Shown one piece after another: positions 32,829 through 45,904 of a DNA stretch of 64,000 nt. This DNA is from Mytilisepta virgata (Eukaryota > Mollusca > Bivalvia > Mytilida > Mytilidae). The position numbers were made by a program, and so were the translations under genes. Each line of letters starts with the position of its first letter. Within the stretch, counting starts at the first letter, position 1. A model generated the notes under the pieces. It did no database searches. It was not told the DNA's origin and was given only the letters and a program-made list of their open reading frames with translations. The DNA lies in NCBI GenBank assembly GCA_028015205.1, contig CM051513.1, forward strand, positions 42,908,841-42,972,840, in the 5' to 3' direction.

Positions 32829-35112
32829 CTGAAAAAGAACAGCAGACAGGAAGATATGGGAGTAATCAATGGTTTAGACCTTGATCCAAATCAAACCCTC
32901 ATATAACCTTACATATGAGATGAACCCTTACCTTATGGTACACAAATCATAACTGGGATTATAATACTAGAATAACAAGTGGAAACCATGGTATATTTAC
33001 TAAGCAAGAACAAATAACTTTTAACAGGAATTGAAACTTTGAACAAAATTATTCTTCATTCAAAAGTGTAATTTAAAAAAAAACTTGTATGGCTTATCAA
33101 AGAGGGGACAAATTTGATTGAACACGAGAAAGTGCATGAAGTCTAGTAATGGCCTGGGTATCTTTCTTAACTTATTTCTTCTTTATTTATTTGTAATAAT
33201 AATATTCATTTTGATAATTCTCCTCAGTCCTGACTGAACTATTTATTATGAGATCGATTTATATGGTGATTCAAAGACAAAATCATGCAAAAATATGCAC
33301 TGGTTAAAATCAGCGTACTTATTTGAATAACAAATTTGTAAGCGTTTCACAGTACTGCTGCCGATTAATTTCAACGTCATCATTATAGATTGACATCGTT
33401 TTACTCTATTTGATAAACAAAATCAATGGGAAATGATAAATATTCTTCGATTGTTTTGAGTTTTATCAATCGGTCATTGACAAAGATTTTATTCTATTTC
33501 ATTGTAAGGCCAATAATGCATTTAAAAGTAGTAAACGAGTCAGCCACGTGATCGGAAGTAAACAATTACATGCGGGAAATTTAAAAACTTGAAATACGGA
33601 AAGCGCTGCAGTAACGGTTGAAGGCGCTGCGGTCAATACTGATAGCGCTGAAAACCGCAGTGCTAAAACGGCCTGGGGAAAACACTGGAGTGAAATATAA
33701 CACTCTCCTGATAACGTATAAAAAGGAAAAATAATACATTTGGTATTGAAATTATTCAGAAACGATCAGTAAATATTTTTTTATGAAAATCCAAACAATT
33801 CTAACCTAATAATATGAAAATCCAAATAATTCTAACCTAATAATATGAAAATCCAAAAAATTCTAAAAAGGATGGGAAATGGGGTAATTGAACATGAGAC
33901 AAACTTTTATAAACTAAAATACTAGACCACCATAAAACAAAATTATAAGATCACAATTGTGACCTTAGCTCTCAAACCAACAAGCCTGTGACCCTAACAA
34001 AAATAGAAGGCAAAAAATATATATGCTTTTTTCTAACATGTCTAAGTTTGATTTTAATATTTTATTGTTTTTCCAAAAAGTTCTCCAAGAAAAAGCGTTG
34101 AGAGTCCTATTATTAGACTGTAAATCCATTTTCCCCTGGATTATTCACTCAATTTGTAAAAGGAATGACGCATATCAAGTGTAAAAAATGTCAAACCATT
34201 GAAAATTATAGACATACAATATATCTACATGCATGCGCAAATTACCAGATGGATAAGTGCAAAACAGGATCAAACTTAGAGAGAACATAATTTTTGGGGG
34301 GAATTTGTTTAATTTGTGTTAATTTAAATATGCAAAAATTAAAATAATATCCCGAACAATTGACCCTGTTTTATAAATGACATACATGTATATTGTTAAT
34401 GATTGTTTTGGCCGAAGGAGAATACATGTATAATCTATGACATAGTTTTAAAACTATATCAGTGGGAATTTTTACCGTTAAAGTACTCTATCAACGGTTG
34501 ACAATTTAATCTTTTAGATTATAATATAGAAAAAATTATACATGTTCCTTCAGATATAACGTACTTTAGGCTCATGAGAACAACATCATACATTTTACTC
34601 AGATAACTCTGTGACCTCATATATTTTCATTATCAATTTCAAAACTCGCGAGGAAGCATTAAAAAAATCATTATTTAGGAATCATTCAGAATATACACCG
34701 TCATGACCGTGGAGTATGGAATAAAGATTTTTACTATATTTCTACTTTAGTTACATCAGAGGTCTACAATGCACATGTAAGATGTTGTGCAACTAGAACT
34801 AGATATTGATTAAGAGGTATCCTAGTTCTGCCCTTTAAGAGTGTCATGCCCTTGATGCTCTTTATTTGGTCATATTGTCCTAACCACAAAAGATCAAAAT
34901 AGACCCTATTTACTTATGGATTGACAGTTTTTAAAAATTTTTTGACATTTAAAAGAATGGTGTAATTTCACCCATAAATTCTTCAAGTAAACCAAACAAA
35001 TTTTAGGTGAAGTTTGTAGATGAAAATCTTAGTTCCCACATTCATTCATGTGTTCAAATGTATGTCCTCAGTGTTGCTAAAAATATTTTTTTTAAAATCA
35101 ACTATTTTGTAG
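32829..35112. other. Gap with no recognised gene; small 31-bp tandem repeat
   Basis: ATGAAAATCC starts at 33,783, 33,814 and 33,845, a 31-bp unit repeated nearly three times. The rest is AT-rich with no splice-bounded coding signal that I trust. Confidence 0.5.
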
Positions 35113-38100
35113 AAGAAAAGTAGAGTTGATTTTACTACTGAGGAGACACAGCTTCTTATTGAAGCTTATCATGCTGGCATGAATAGTGTCAAGGCCCGTG
35201 GAAAAATTGAGGAGGCTGCTAAGAGGTTGAATTTACTTTCAACCAAAAGAATACAGGTTTGTATGAAAGTAATCTAAGAATTAGTAAATATATAAAAATT
35301 AGAGACGTCAGTTATATGAATGAATTGGTTGTCCTTTCTCCTTACTGTAAAAAAATATCAGTTGAGTCCGGCATTATATTTTTTTTAATTTAAACATGGG
35401 TACGTAACATTCAAGAACATTATTTGCTAAAATAACCTCCTCCCCCAACCTAACTCCACAAAATATTGCTCAAATGATTTAATCCAATCACAGACATCCT
35501 CAAGTGATCTTAAGAAGGTATCTCAGCAAAAGTGTATAAAAAGAAGGCCTAAATTATGTGAAGTTTACAACATAAATGAAAAAAAAAATTCTATTAAAGA
35601 CATATTGGACAAATATTTTTCAACATTTTACTCAATAAATTTTTGCTTTAAAAAATGGACACTCTACAACCAAGAGATTTTCATTTTTGATGTGTGAGCT
35701 TGTAATGATGAGTTACAGATCAAGTTCTACTGTCGGGTTGATCAGATAATATTTGTGAGAGTTGTTGCCATTTAAAACAGGAAATTTAGACTAAATAATT
35801 TTATTAGTTTTCCAGATTTTTTGGGAATTGTTTCTGATGAGTTACATGTATAGATCAAATAAGAGTTTCATGTTGTTCTGACAGAGTAATTGTCATTTGA
35901 AAAGGGACAAATTGACAGTCATGATCAATTTTCCTAACATTTTAACAGCTGGAAGGAATCTTTGTATTTGTCTTAGCAATACTCTGAGATATTTAAAGTC
36001 TGAATGCTTGATTAAATGATCTTATTTAAATATTAGTAAAGATAAATATTGCATATTAATAACGATTGCTTGATTAATTTTAACCATCCTTCTTTTTTTA
36101 GACATGGATTGGGAATTTTAGAAGGAAAGAAAAGGGGGCATCATCCAAACCAAGGAAAAGGACCAACAAGCAGGGCCCAAATGCCTACTCTGAGTATGTT
36201 AGTACGCAAAAACGAGGTAAGAAACAGTGCTAGAATTATTGCTTAATACACTATGAATGATCATTTATAAGATAAATAAACCAAAAAAGCATGATAAACA
36301 TCTATTATTTTGTGTAAATCATTCGTGCACAGAAATATGAACAAAAGAATTCAATGAAAACATCATATTTCTGGAATAACTTTTGTCAGGTACTTATGTG
36401 TTTAAAACACATTATTATTATTCTGTTTAAATCTTGAGATTCCAATTGCAGAAAATGTTTATTTATTATCAGGAAGTAGGCATAGTGCCCATAACTCCTT
36501 CTAAGCCCATGAGTTATTGTAAAGGAAACTTTAAGAAAATATTCATTAACTTACGGGATTGTACATCTTTTATTTGTTGAAAGTCTTGAGTTCAATTTCA
36601 ATATTAATCTCACTCTGAAAGTGGAGGCTATATTGCATTCACCTAGTCAGACTGTTTGTCTGTCTGTTAGTCGCACAAATACTTGGTCACATTTTTCGTT
36701 GGAACCATTACATGGAATGACTTTACATTTGGGTAGGAGCTTGACAACGATGAGTTGTAACTTTTGAGGAATTTTTGGATCTGTCAGACAGCTACTAACT
36801 GTTTGCCAATACTTAGTTTTCAATATGATTAATGAACTTAAAAATTTTCATCACAAAAGTACTATTGAACAGGATGACTTAATTCTTGGTCAGCCGCTTG
36901 AAAATGAAGTTGTAACGTGTTTGTACTTTTTGGATCTGTCAGGCACCTACTTCCTGTTTGCCGATACTTAAAATACAAGTGGGGGGTATTCCTGGCACGA
37001 CATCTTGTGCATTCTTGTTTCATTTCTACACAGGGAATAGTATTTTATATCTACAAAATATCCTTTATCAGCGAGTGAATTCAAAGGAAATTATTCATTT
37101 TCCAAAAATGAAATTTAGATACTGTGGATTCATTAATATTCGTTGTATACCAATTTTCGTGGTTTTCGTGGGTCCCAGTAAACCACGAATTTAAATATCC
37201 AACGAAAAATAATATTTTTACTCTTGTTTAAATGCACTGAAGTTTGAAACCACGGAGTTTTGAACAATTGCGTTTTTACAGCATGTACTTGAATTCTGAC
37301 ATATGATGACTTAGCTATATCCAAAGAGGACACAGTGTTTTATGTAATTTTGTCTTTGGTAATATATAAACGCTCAAACAATTTTCTTTAAAAAGATTTT
37401 GACTGTGTACATTGTCGCGGAATTCACTTCCGGTTTTTTTATTCAAACATTCAAGAAAAATCTTAATCCTAAGTAGACCTAAACAATACAGACTTTCTCA
37501 TAAATTACAGTAAAAACATCTTGTCAAAAGATAATAAAGCAGAAATTATTGATCGTAATCGGATTAAAAATATGTATGTATATGCCCCGAGGTATTTGGT
37601 GACAAGTGATTGCAATTTTGTTAATATATATTTCACACCTGTTTATCCTAATAAGTAAATAATTACGGATTTTGTTAATCTTGTTAAATTCATGACAAGC
37701 TTTAATTGTTCCGTTACAAATTTAAAGAATCTGTTTGTCAGACTGTTTAATGAGCGCTTTAAATCAGTACTTTACTGTACAATATCAAGTCAGATCGGCA
37801 CGTTTTGTCGCAGTATTTTCATGATATCTGATGTGCCAATCCACGAATTCAAGTATTTCAACAACTTTTTATATTTTTGTCCAAGCCAGCAATCCACGAA
37901 TTTAAGTATCCCACGAAATGCATTTTTTCCTCTATCCACGAAAATAAATGAAAATCCACAGTAGATGACATGCTGAGATCAGGATATCAATATTAATCAA
38001 TATCCTTTATTATGGTCTGATTAGGATTTTATATTTTAGGAACAACTTACAAGTCAGAGTATTTCAAAGAGTGCTCTGAGAATTACAAGGCTCTGCCTGA

Positions 38101-39705
38101 AGAAGAGTTGCAGCACGTTAAGGCTCAGGCAGCAAAGAAGCGCAAGAATGTTCTTGGAGACCTTTCAAGGGAGGAGTTGTTCCAGCATTATATGTTGGAA
38201 CTTAGTCATATTGTATGTTTAACTTACTTTTTTCCATTTTGTTTGCATGCATCAAGATATAAGTTGTGCTTTATTATGCCCCAACAGAAATAGCACATTT
38301 ACTCTCCCAAATTAATCTCAACTTCAATCAAAAGTTGTCAAAATATAACACACAGTATAGACTCTTTCAGTAAAAATTCTCAGGAGGGGAGAAAGCCTTT
38401 TTTTATTGGTTGATTGGTGTCTCATATGAATAAGATGTCGTATGAGTGCCAATGAAACAGCTCTCCATCCACTGATATATAACACTCATTGAAGTGTTTA
38501 TTTTTAATGTAGGAGAAGTGTCTATACTCTTGTACACACTCTTTCATCAAAACTTGATAAACACCACTGCACTAAAAAAGCAAAAAAAAAATCAATTGTT
38601 CTTAATTAAAATTGCAAACAAACCAGTGTTCTACTTTAATTTCGAAACGTAAACTTAACTTGTTCAGTATATTAACAGGAACATGTTAGACTTAAATAAC
38701 AAACAGCAAAATCAACTCTTTATAGCATATAAAAAAGATTGCATTAGACGCTGTGAATTTTTATATGCATATTTGCCACATCTTGGTTAAATTTAACTAA
38801 GTTCTTTAAACTCATTGTGGTAATGTGTATGTTTAAATGACATTTTTTTTTATCAAATTGTACTTTGATTGATTGATTAAATATTGTTTAACGCCGAGTT
38901 GGCGATATTACAGCCAATATCACGGCGAGAACTGATATGAAGTGGAATGGAGCTGATTAAAATTAAATATAGCATCTAAAACCAATAGACTATTTACAAA
39001 TAGAATAAATTCCAGTATAAACAATAAAATACATATATGACAAAAGTAACAAAAAAAATTCCAATATCACAGACAAGCTATCAGACAAATACAATCAATA
39101 AATTAATATAATACAAAACAATAACAAATTAAAATTCTGGATAAGGACTATAACCAAATTGTACTTTAATTACTTCTTGTCAGATTTGATATTTTATGCA
39201 ATGTGTGTTGTTTGATTTATATTTTGAAATTTTTGTTTGTAATATTACATACTGAATGTATTTCATGAGGGCCTCAGGGAAGATTAGTTGTATAGCTAAC
39301 TGTGTTACTCTCTTTAAATAAAGAATCATTATTATTATTATATTGGCAGCCTGTTTCACTTTATAGCAAATAATACAATGGAGAAAAAGGGACCAAAAAT
39401 TACATCCTCTGCAAACACAGACAATCTGAAGCACTTGAATGTTTTGCAATGGTGCTAATTTCAATATACATATATTGTGTTCATTTTCTCTTTTCTTCAA
39501 TTAATATTTTGACATTTAATTATTTATATCATTTTATTTCTTAATGCTCCTTCAGGAATCAAAAAACATAAAATATTGTGCTTTGAATTGAGTCAATGCT
39601 AATGAACAAATTTTCATGTCTATTTTTGCATCATTTACAGAAAGTATCCATTGATCAGAAAAGGCCTCGGAGGTCAGCTGATGGTGAAGACTCTGTACAA
39701 AAAAA
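35113..39705 (+). CDS. Spliced exons with homeodomain-like and HMG-like segments
   Basis: Exons 35113-35256, 36102-36216, 38040-38212 and 39641-about 39705 are phase-compatible with AG/GT borders. The first two join into a helix-turn-helix of homeodomain type: FTTEETQLLIEAYH, AAKRLNLLSTKRIQ, then TWIGNFRRKEKG, where the W-x-x-N-x-R helix matches a homeodomain recognition helix. Next comes a basic linker, then NAYSEYVSTQKR and YFKECSENYKALPEEELQHV, which resemble an HMG box. The last exon is Lys/Arg-rich (DQKRPRRSADGEDSVQKK) and runs into an antisense SINE-like copy. An inverted-repeat element (37,122-37,961) lies in the third intron. I infer a DNA-binding protein, perhaps the N-terminal part of the transposase-like locus that follows. 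Confidence 0.55.
37122..37961. mobile_element. 840-bp inverted-repeat element flanked by TA
   Basis: The left end CTGTGGATTCATTAATATTCG and the right end, whose reverse complement is CTGTGGATTTTCATTTATTTTC, form terminal inverted repeats. TA lies immediately outside each end (37,120-37,121 and 37,962-37,963). Multiple CCACGAATTTAA motifs lie inside. A truncated relative lies near 7,260-7,350. There is no transposase, so it is non-autonomous. TA duplication suggests the Tc1/mariner group but other groups also use TA. Confidence 0.65.
38872..39030 (-). repeat. SINE-like repeat, reverse copy of the 1-160 family
   Basis: Read on the minus strand it matches window positions 1-160, including the TTCTCGCCGTGATATTGGCT segment, CGTTAAACAATATT and the AATC tail. 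Confidence 0.6.
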
Positions 39706-39925
39706 GTCAGCCTACTCTTTTTCGAAAACTACAGAAGGGGTCTTTGGCGTGCAGGGAGTGTGGCATTCTTCAAACACGTTACCCACTATGGTCCGCGGTC
39801 AGGCTTTCCGTATTATGACCTGACAACCCCCCAACGAGAGGGTCTCTCCTATCCGCCACCTGGGGACGCGCTAGACAGCTGTGGGTTGAGCGCCCGTGAT
39901 CCATCACAGGTGCCTAGTGGCAGAA
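39703..39925 (-). repeat. SINE-like family A, partial reverse copy inside an exon region
   Basis: Reverse complement of the 5' half of 4,003-4,210: TAGGCACCTGTGATGGATCA near its end, TGACCGCGGACCATAGTGGG in the middle and CGAAAAAGAGTAG at its truncated border. It directly follows coding sequence (…SVQKKSA), so it interrupts the exon or provides its last codons. Confidence 0.7.
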
Positions 39926-40009
39926 TGGTAAAATTTAATTTGAATGCATTATTTAAAACCAATACCATGGAACATAAGCACATTTTTTAGCAATGTGTTA
40001 ACCAAAGAG

Positions 40010-41881
40010 CAGCTTACCACCAGCACCATTCTCACTGACATCAGCTGAAAGAGACTTGGCCGACAAACGACTACAGGCAACAAAAGTCCCGATTAACTTT
40101 GGTGTCATTCCACACACGCTGTTCAACAAGATATGTGGGGAAACCAAGTCGCATTCATGGTTGCAGGTAAAGAAAAAATGATTTTGAATTTTATAACATC
40201 TACTGTAGATATTTGTGTGAAATTTTCTTAACCAATACTGTACCCTTTGCAATTTGTGCATTTACCATTAGGAATCGTCGTAATAATCAACTGTTTATAT
40301 TCATAGATGTGACTCTGATGGGAAGTAAAAAAAATGTCCCAAAACATTTTTAATTTTGCATAGTTCATCTTATCCATTATTAACATTCACAATATCACAT
40401 TACAAGCCAGTAGAAATTAAAAAAAATAAAATTTCTTGGTGTATATCATGAGACAATTTCCAACTGAGATATCTGTTTTCTTATACATATTTTTACTATT
40501 TGTTTTAGTTTTCAGCTTTTGACCAATGGAATAAATCGGCAGTCTGAGGGATATGCTAGGGCAGCAACAGAGATCCACACTTTTCAGCATACTCATACCT
40601 CTAGGAAAGATGTTTCACTCTGAAACCGACTCTGGGAAGCATTGGTGACCTTGAAATCCAGTGGCATTAGGTACTGTCATTAATGGAGAGGGATTTCCCA
40701 GCTTCACAGCCTTTTTTTTTATTGTTATGTAAATATTTACAAATTGTACACTTTTTATATTTTTAAATATATTTTAAATTCATAAACTTGATACTAATAT
40801 TTACTCCAGATAAAAGCCAGACTAACTTTTTATAGTATTTAAACATTAGACTGTTCATGCCATCAAAAACAAATATGATGGTTACTTTTATTAAGAGATA
40901 AACTATTGTAGGTGTATATTAAATTGACCAGAATCACGATGCTATTTATTGAAGGTTCTTCTTTTGAAATTTGAGACCTTTGTTTTTTATCTTCTCCATC
41001 ATTTGCCGGCTTACATCAAGTTGTATGGACCACCCCCAAGTTTCTGGATGTACCCCTACGAACGGTTCAACCATACTCTAGCAAAATCTGTAAACAGTTA
41101 CCAGAATCCAGAATTATCAATCATCAAGAAAATGGAGGTAGGTAGAAGCTGAACTGTTATTCATTCTTCAGTATCAATTAAGGCTTTTGGCATACTGCAA
41201 AACAGCATTTATCACAACATGAAACCTAAATTTAAGAGTCTAAAACTGTCTTGCATACAATAAACTATCCAAACATACCGAAATAAATTAATGCACTGTA
41301 TGGCCATTTTATTGACTGACAACTCATCAGCAGTGCTCGAGATCAAAATGTTGGGAAACTGTTGAAGATATAATCAAAAACCGAAAAAAAATAAAACAAA
41401 CAGAAATCCAACTCAGCTAAGGGTTACCTCTGCATGAAAAGGAAGAGCATTAGAAATTTCATATATTAATTGTCATGTATCAGGCAAATTCTCGTTCTTT
41501 AGTTATTACAACATGCTCCTCGTGGGATCTTCAGTTATGTAAATATATGACTTACTTAAAATATCAAAAAATATAAATCTTAATAATGGCTTTAATTTTC
41601 TTAATTCTGTTTTTAGGTCCATTGGCTTATTACCATGCTGGACAGTGCTGTTTTTGGAACCATTACAAGAAAACCAGATGCCACACAGTTTGCCCGTCCT
41701 GTCAAGTGGTTCTCACAAAACAGTCGTCAGACCACCTATTGAACATGAGAGAAGAAGCCTGGTTACTGTTTTCGGAGAGGCACCAGATTCTATAACTGTT
41801 TACCACTATGCGCGTTTGGCCAGTTATGTTTACAGAGACTCTGGTATTGAGTTTGAATCGAAAGCGAAAAGGGCTCGATAA
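40010..41881 (+). pseudogene. DUF4218-type transposase C-terminal region (CACTA/EnSpm-like), frameshifted
   Basis: Four exon segments: about 40010-40167 (LTSAERDLADKRLQATKVPI, GVIPHTLFNKICGETKSHSW); about 40510-40700 (FDQWNKSAV and LRDMLGQQQRSTLFSIL, in two frames one base apart); about 40970-41133 (LLHHLPAYIKLYGPPPSFWM, YPYERFNHTLAKSV); and 41618-41881 (HWLITMLDSAVFGTITRK, then a frame change to VVRPPIEHERRSL and SITVYHYARLASYVYRDSG). The LHHLP...GP...WMYPYERFN signature is that of DUF4218, found C-terminal to TNP2 transposases of CACTA elements. The catalytic TNP2 domain was not found. Frameshifts near 40,545 and 41,710 and a stop-rich stretch around 40,650 argue for a decayed copy. Exons at 35.1-39.7 kb may be its N-terminus. 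Confidence 0.6.
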
Positions 41882-41899
41882 TATGGTTTAGAGGTTTTG

Positions 41900-43070
41900 T
41901 GGGGAAAATAGTTTTTTATGCCTCAGTTAATAGTGTAAAATACAATTTAGCATCAATTCAGTGGTTAGGTGCAACAGAAAAGTGTAATGACTGTTAGTGT
42001 TACAAAGTCATTGAATCCGCCGAAAATCGTGAAACCATTCTACATATAGAATATTTATCACCCCCACTAATCCACATGTATGAGGACAATGCTTTGTGGT
42101 TGCCTGTAGTTTCTATAATACTAAATTTACGAATTAGCCAAATAGGCGGCAAAACGCGTGGTTCAAAATAAACGATGTATGGTTCAGATTATAAAGGTTA
42201 TTATCGGATTTGACAATCTGCATTTATAAATTTAAACTGCAGTTTTGTTTATGTGCAAATGGAATTTGTATCCACTTATCCGATATGAATTCTCCCAACA
42301 TATCCCTAAGAAGGTTCTCGAATGCATACGTTTAACACGTTGATTTAAATAAACAAGTATGCACATATTTTAAATGTAATATTATTTTTGTTTGAAATTA
42401 CGGAAGAAGAATAAAACAAATTAAAAAAATTCTCCTTCGAGTGGGATGTTTCCGCTTCATGTATTCAGGGTTGTTTTTCTACAATAACGCAATTTCTCCT
42501 AACTGTAAAGGTTATGAACTTTGAAAATTATGAAGAAGTAAGGTAAAGTTCAGAGAAATTCCTAACTTAGTTGTTTTTTGGATTGCTCGGATGTTTACCT
42601 TGCACAAAGTGATAATACCAACCATTATCTATTTTTAAATTATTTGTCATGTGACCTATCTAAATATATATCTCTAACATACAATTCCCTAGATAAAAAT
42701 ATTTTTAACAAATGGTCATCTTTAGCATTAATAACGAAATTTATCTCGGACATCTTTATAAACTGGACAGCACACGCAGCCACACACTAAAAATGCTTTT
42801 ATCGTCTGATTATTGGATATATTTGTGAAATCAATCCTCGCTTGCCATGACGACAATGAAACAATTGGAACAATTATTTTCCAAAAAAAAAAAGCTCTAC
42901 CTTACTCACGGCATCTTTTGAAAAATTCATCCGTCTCTAAGGAAATCTACAATTTCATTTTCATATTTATTCTGAAGGAAAAAGGTAATGTATTATGAAA
43001 TGTGTATTTAATGAAAGCTTAATTTTCATCAAGTTCCAGTTCAGAATTAATTGTAACAATAAAACAAGAG
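41900..43070. other. AT-rich gap, nothing recognised
   Basis: Only short ORFs up to about 70 codons without domain signal, and no obvious repeat. Confidence 0.5.
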
Positions 43071-43073
43071 GCT

Positions 43074-44295
43074 CTCAAAGAGCCTGTAATCGCTCACCTG
43101 GGTTACTGCTTTTATAGTCAAACATAGGTAATCAACAATTACAGAGTCCGCTTCGTTATGTCATTTAATTTGAAATTAATGGTTTACTGGTAAGATTGCA
43201 ATATCCCTAGCATCAGAGATGCATGCATGTGCAAGATAAATTGTTCCTACCATGTACAGTGACTGAGATTTGAACTCGGATGTAAACTTGAATGCAAGTC
43301 ACTGATGGCGAAAATATAGGTCAAAGTGACCTAATTTTGCCTGGATGCTGACCTGCCTTTTGAGATGGATGTACAATAAGTTGATCCTATTATGTATAGT
43401 AACTGAGATATAAACTAAGACTTGTACATTTGGTGCACCATTATTATTTTTCTTTATGCACATGCACATGTGTTTATTGTATATATATCTTAGGGATGGG
43501 TGTTCCAGGGAACACGTGTGTTGCCTGCTCAACAACACTTGAGCTCAACAAATCGAAAAAGTGTGGGCGAGTAAATGAACACAAAAATTCTGGAAGGAGT
43601 TGCGAATAAACCAATGTAAATGTCCGTATTAACAAAGAGCAGATTTGGCTCCGGAAAAACTTAAAAATGAGCAAATCAAAATTCGAAATATTAGGTGCAC
43701 AACTTGACCACCTGAAGAAAAAAATCCTTTAAGTTTGGTTGAATTCTGATAAATGGTCGGAAGAAGTTGCGGATTTACATGTTCGTATTGACAAAGAGCA
43801 GATTTGGCTCTGGAAAAACTCGAAAATCAGCAAAATCAAAATTCTGAGTATTAGGTGCACAACTTGACCTCCTGAAGAAGAAATCCTAAAAGTTTGGTGG
43901 AATTCTGAAAAACGGTCTGGAAGGAGTTGCGGATTAACCAATGTAAATGTCCATATTGACAAAGAGCAGATTTGGCTCCACAAAAACTTGAAAATCAGCA
44001 AAATCAAAACAACTTGACCACCTGAAGAAAAAATCCTGTAAGTTTGGTTGAATTCTGTTAAATGGTCTGGAAGGAGTTGCGGATTAACATGTTTGTATTG
44101 ACAAAGAGCAGATTTGGATCCGGAAAAACTTGAAAATCAGCAAAATCAAAATTCTAAGTATTAGGTGCACAACTTGACCACCTGAAGAAGAAATCCTGAA
44201 AGTTTGGTTGAATTCTGATAAACGATCTGGAAGGAGTTGCGGATTAACAGTGTGACGACATGGGACGACGACGACGACGCAAGACGACAGATATA
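43074..44295 (+). mobile_element. Tandem-core (pearl/HINE-like) element, different core family
   Basis: The 5' end AGAGGCTCTCAAAGAGCCTGT plus TCGCTCACCTGG matches the starts of the elements at 24.1 and 27.0 kb. The core is different: AACTTGACCWCCTGAAGAA recurs near 43,700, 43,860, 44,012 and 44,170, about 152-160 bp apart. The 3' part has a (GAC)n run (GACGACGACGACGACGCAAG) but no GGCC hairpin, so the end is degenerate or truncated. Shared ends with unlike cores suggest modular exchange of the core repeat. Confidence 0.65.
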
Positions 44296-44299
44296 GGCC

Positions 44300-45900
44300 T
44301 CTTAACTTTTATTTTGATTTGTCCATCGGATAAGTAAACTTCAGATTTACTTGTCCAAAATGAATTGTTACTTGTCAAACAATGCAGAATTTCATTTTAG
44401 GCCACTACAAATTGATTCCATGTTCTTCGGACTTGCTCGCCCCTGTGAAGTTTGAAAAAAAATTTTTTTGACTGTTTTCTTTTTCCTCAAGATTTCTCAC
44501 TTCTCTTCAAAGCAAATAAGTATTTTAAAGATAAAATTTTTCTGCTTGCTCCTGAATTTCAGTGAAAATTGGAATTTTCAGGTAAAAAAAAACATGTTAG
44601 CGTGCTAGTAAATATCAGAATTTTACATTTTATAAACAAAAAACACATTCCCCTTACAAAATTTTTGGCTTCGCTTCACAAAATTGAATTTTTACAGAAA
44701 AAGCAATTAAAATAAAATTTTGCACGCTCCCTTCTCTATTTTCTGAAAAATGTCCAAAGAACTATGAATTGATTTGGAGTGGCCTTATCTGAATTTTTCA
44801 GTTGTCCTTTGGGCAAGTAGTTCTAAATTTGACTTGTCCGAGTCCAATTTGGACTGGTAGGGATAAGTCGGACAAGCCTTAATGTAGAGCCCTGCAGATA
44901 GTGATCCCTATGCGTCGATGCTGCTTACAGCAGGCGACACAAAAACCAATTAGAGACGACAGTCAATCCGAAAACTTATCCTTCCTTGAGATTTGTAAAC
45001 GACACAGGCCTTTTAAGTATAAAAATATTAGTCTTTGAAGAAAAGGTTCAACCTGGTTAGAGCTTCCAAACATGATTCAATGGGGATTTCCGTTTCCTAT
45101 GTGGAATTTGAGTGAAAACAATAAAATGGCATATTACAATGCCACATCCTTAAAACGTACAGCAAAAAAAAAACAAATTAATGTTCTGTAGATGGCCATT
45201 TTGATAATTAATATCTCTTCTGAACAACTAAAAGTCCAAAAGATGGAAAACCAACAAAACACATGCTAACAATTTGAATGTCAAAAGAAACACAAGTAGA
45301 ATAGAGATCTTATTACAACTTGAACAGGAATTAAGTTTCATTGAAATCCATTGACTTGATTTTACAAATATGTGTTGTAAAAGCTGGATGTATAATAATG
45401 ATGATGAAGTTAATTAGAAGAGTGTGATATATTTTCCAGTTGCATATGATACAAAACAAACGAGACTTTAGATAAACATGAGTATTTAATAAAACAAACT
45501 ATGACAATATACATTATACAAGCATCTTGTTAGCTGTTCATATATTTCTGACTTTAATTAAAAAAATTCAGAACTATATTTTGTTCTTGATTCTTTTTGA
45601 TATTATATATTGGAGTATATTTTGTGTTTTATAAATGGGAGTGGAGAAGTAAAAAAATATTTTTTTAAAACAAAGATTGCACATGATCATGAAAGTGTAC
45701 ATGTACCGGTAGTAACAAAATGGTTTGCAAGATAAAATAGTATGTTAATTTCATCTTTTACTAAAACATAAATGATTTAATGGTGTCTTTTTTCTTGAAA
45801 GCTGATTGTCTAGTTATACTCAACTTGAATAAATGTCAACTTTAAAAGTAATCTACATAAATGGTCAACTGAAATTTTTGTTATTTATGGCAAATGGCAG
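44300..45900. other. AT-rich stretch with ACTTGTCC/GGACAAGT motifs
   Basis: Between 44,315 and 44,885, ACTTGTCC, GGACAAG and related motifs recur in both orientations, suggesting an old unclassified repeat. No gene recognised. Confidence 0.4.
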
Positions 45901-45904
45901 TATT

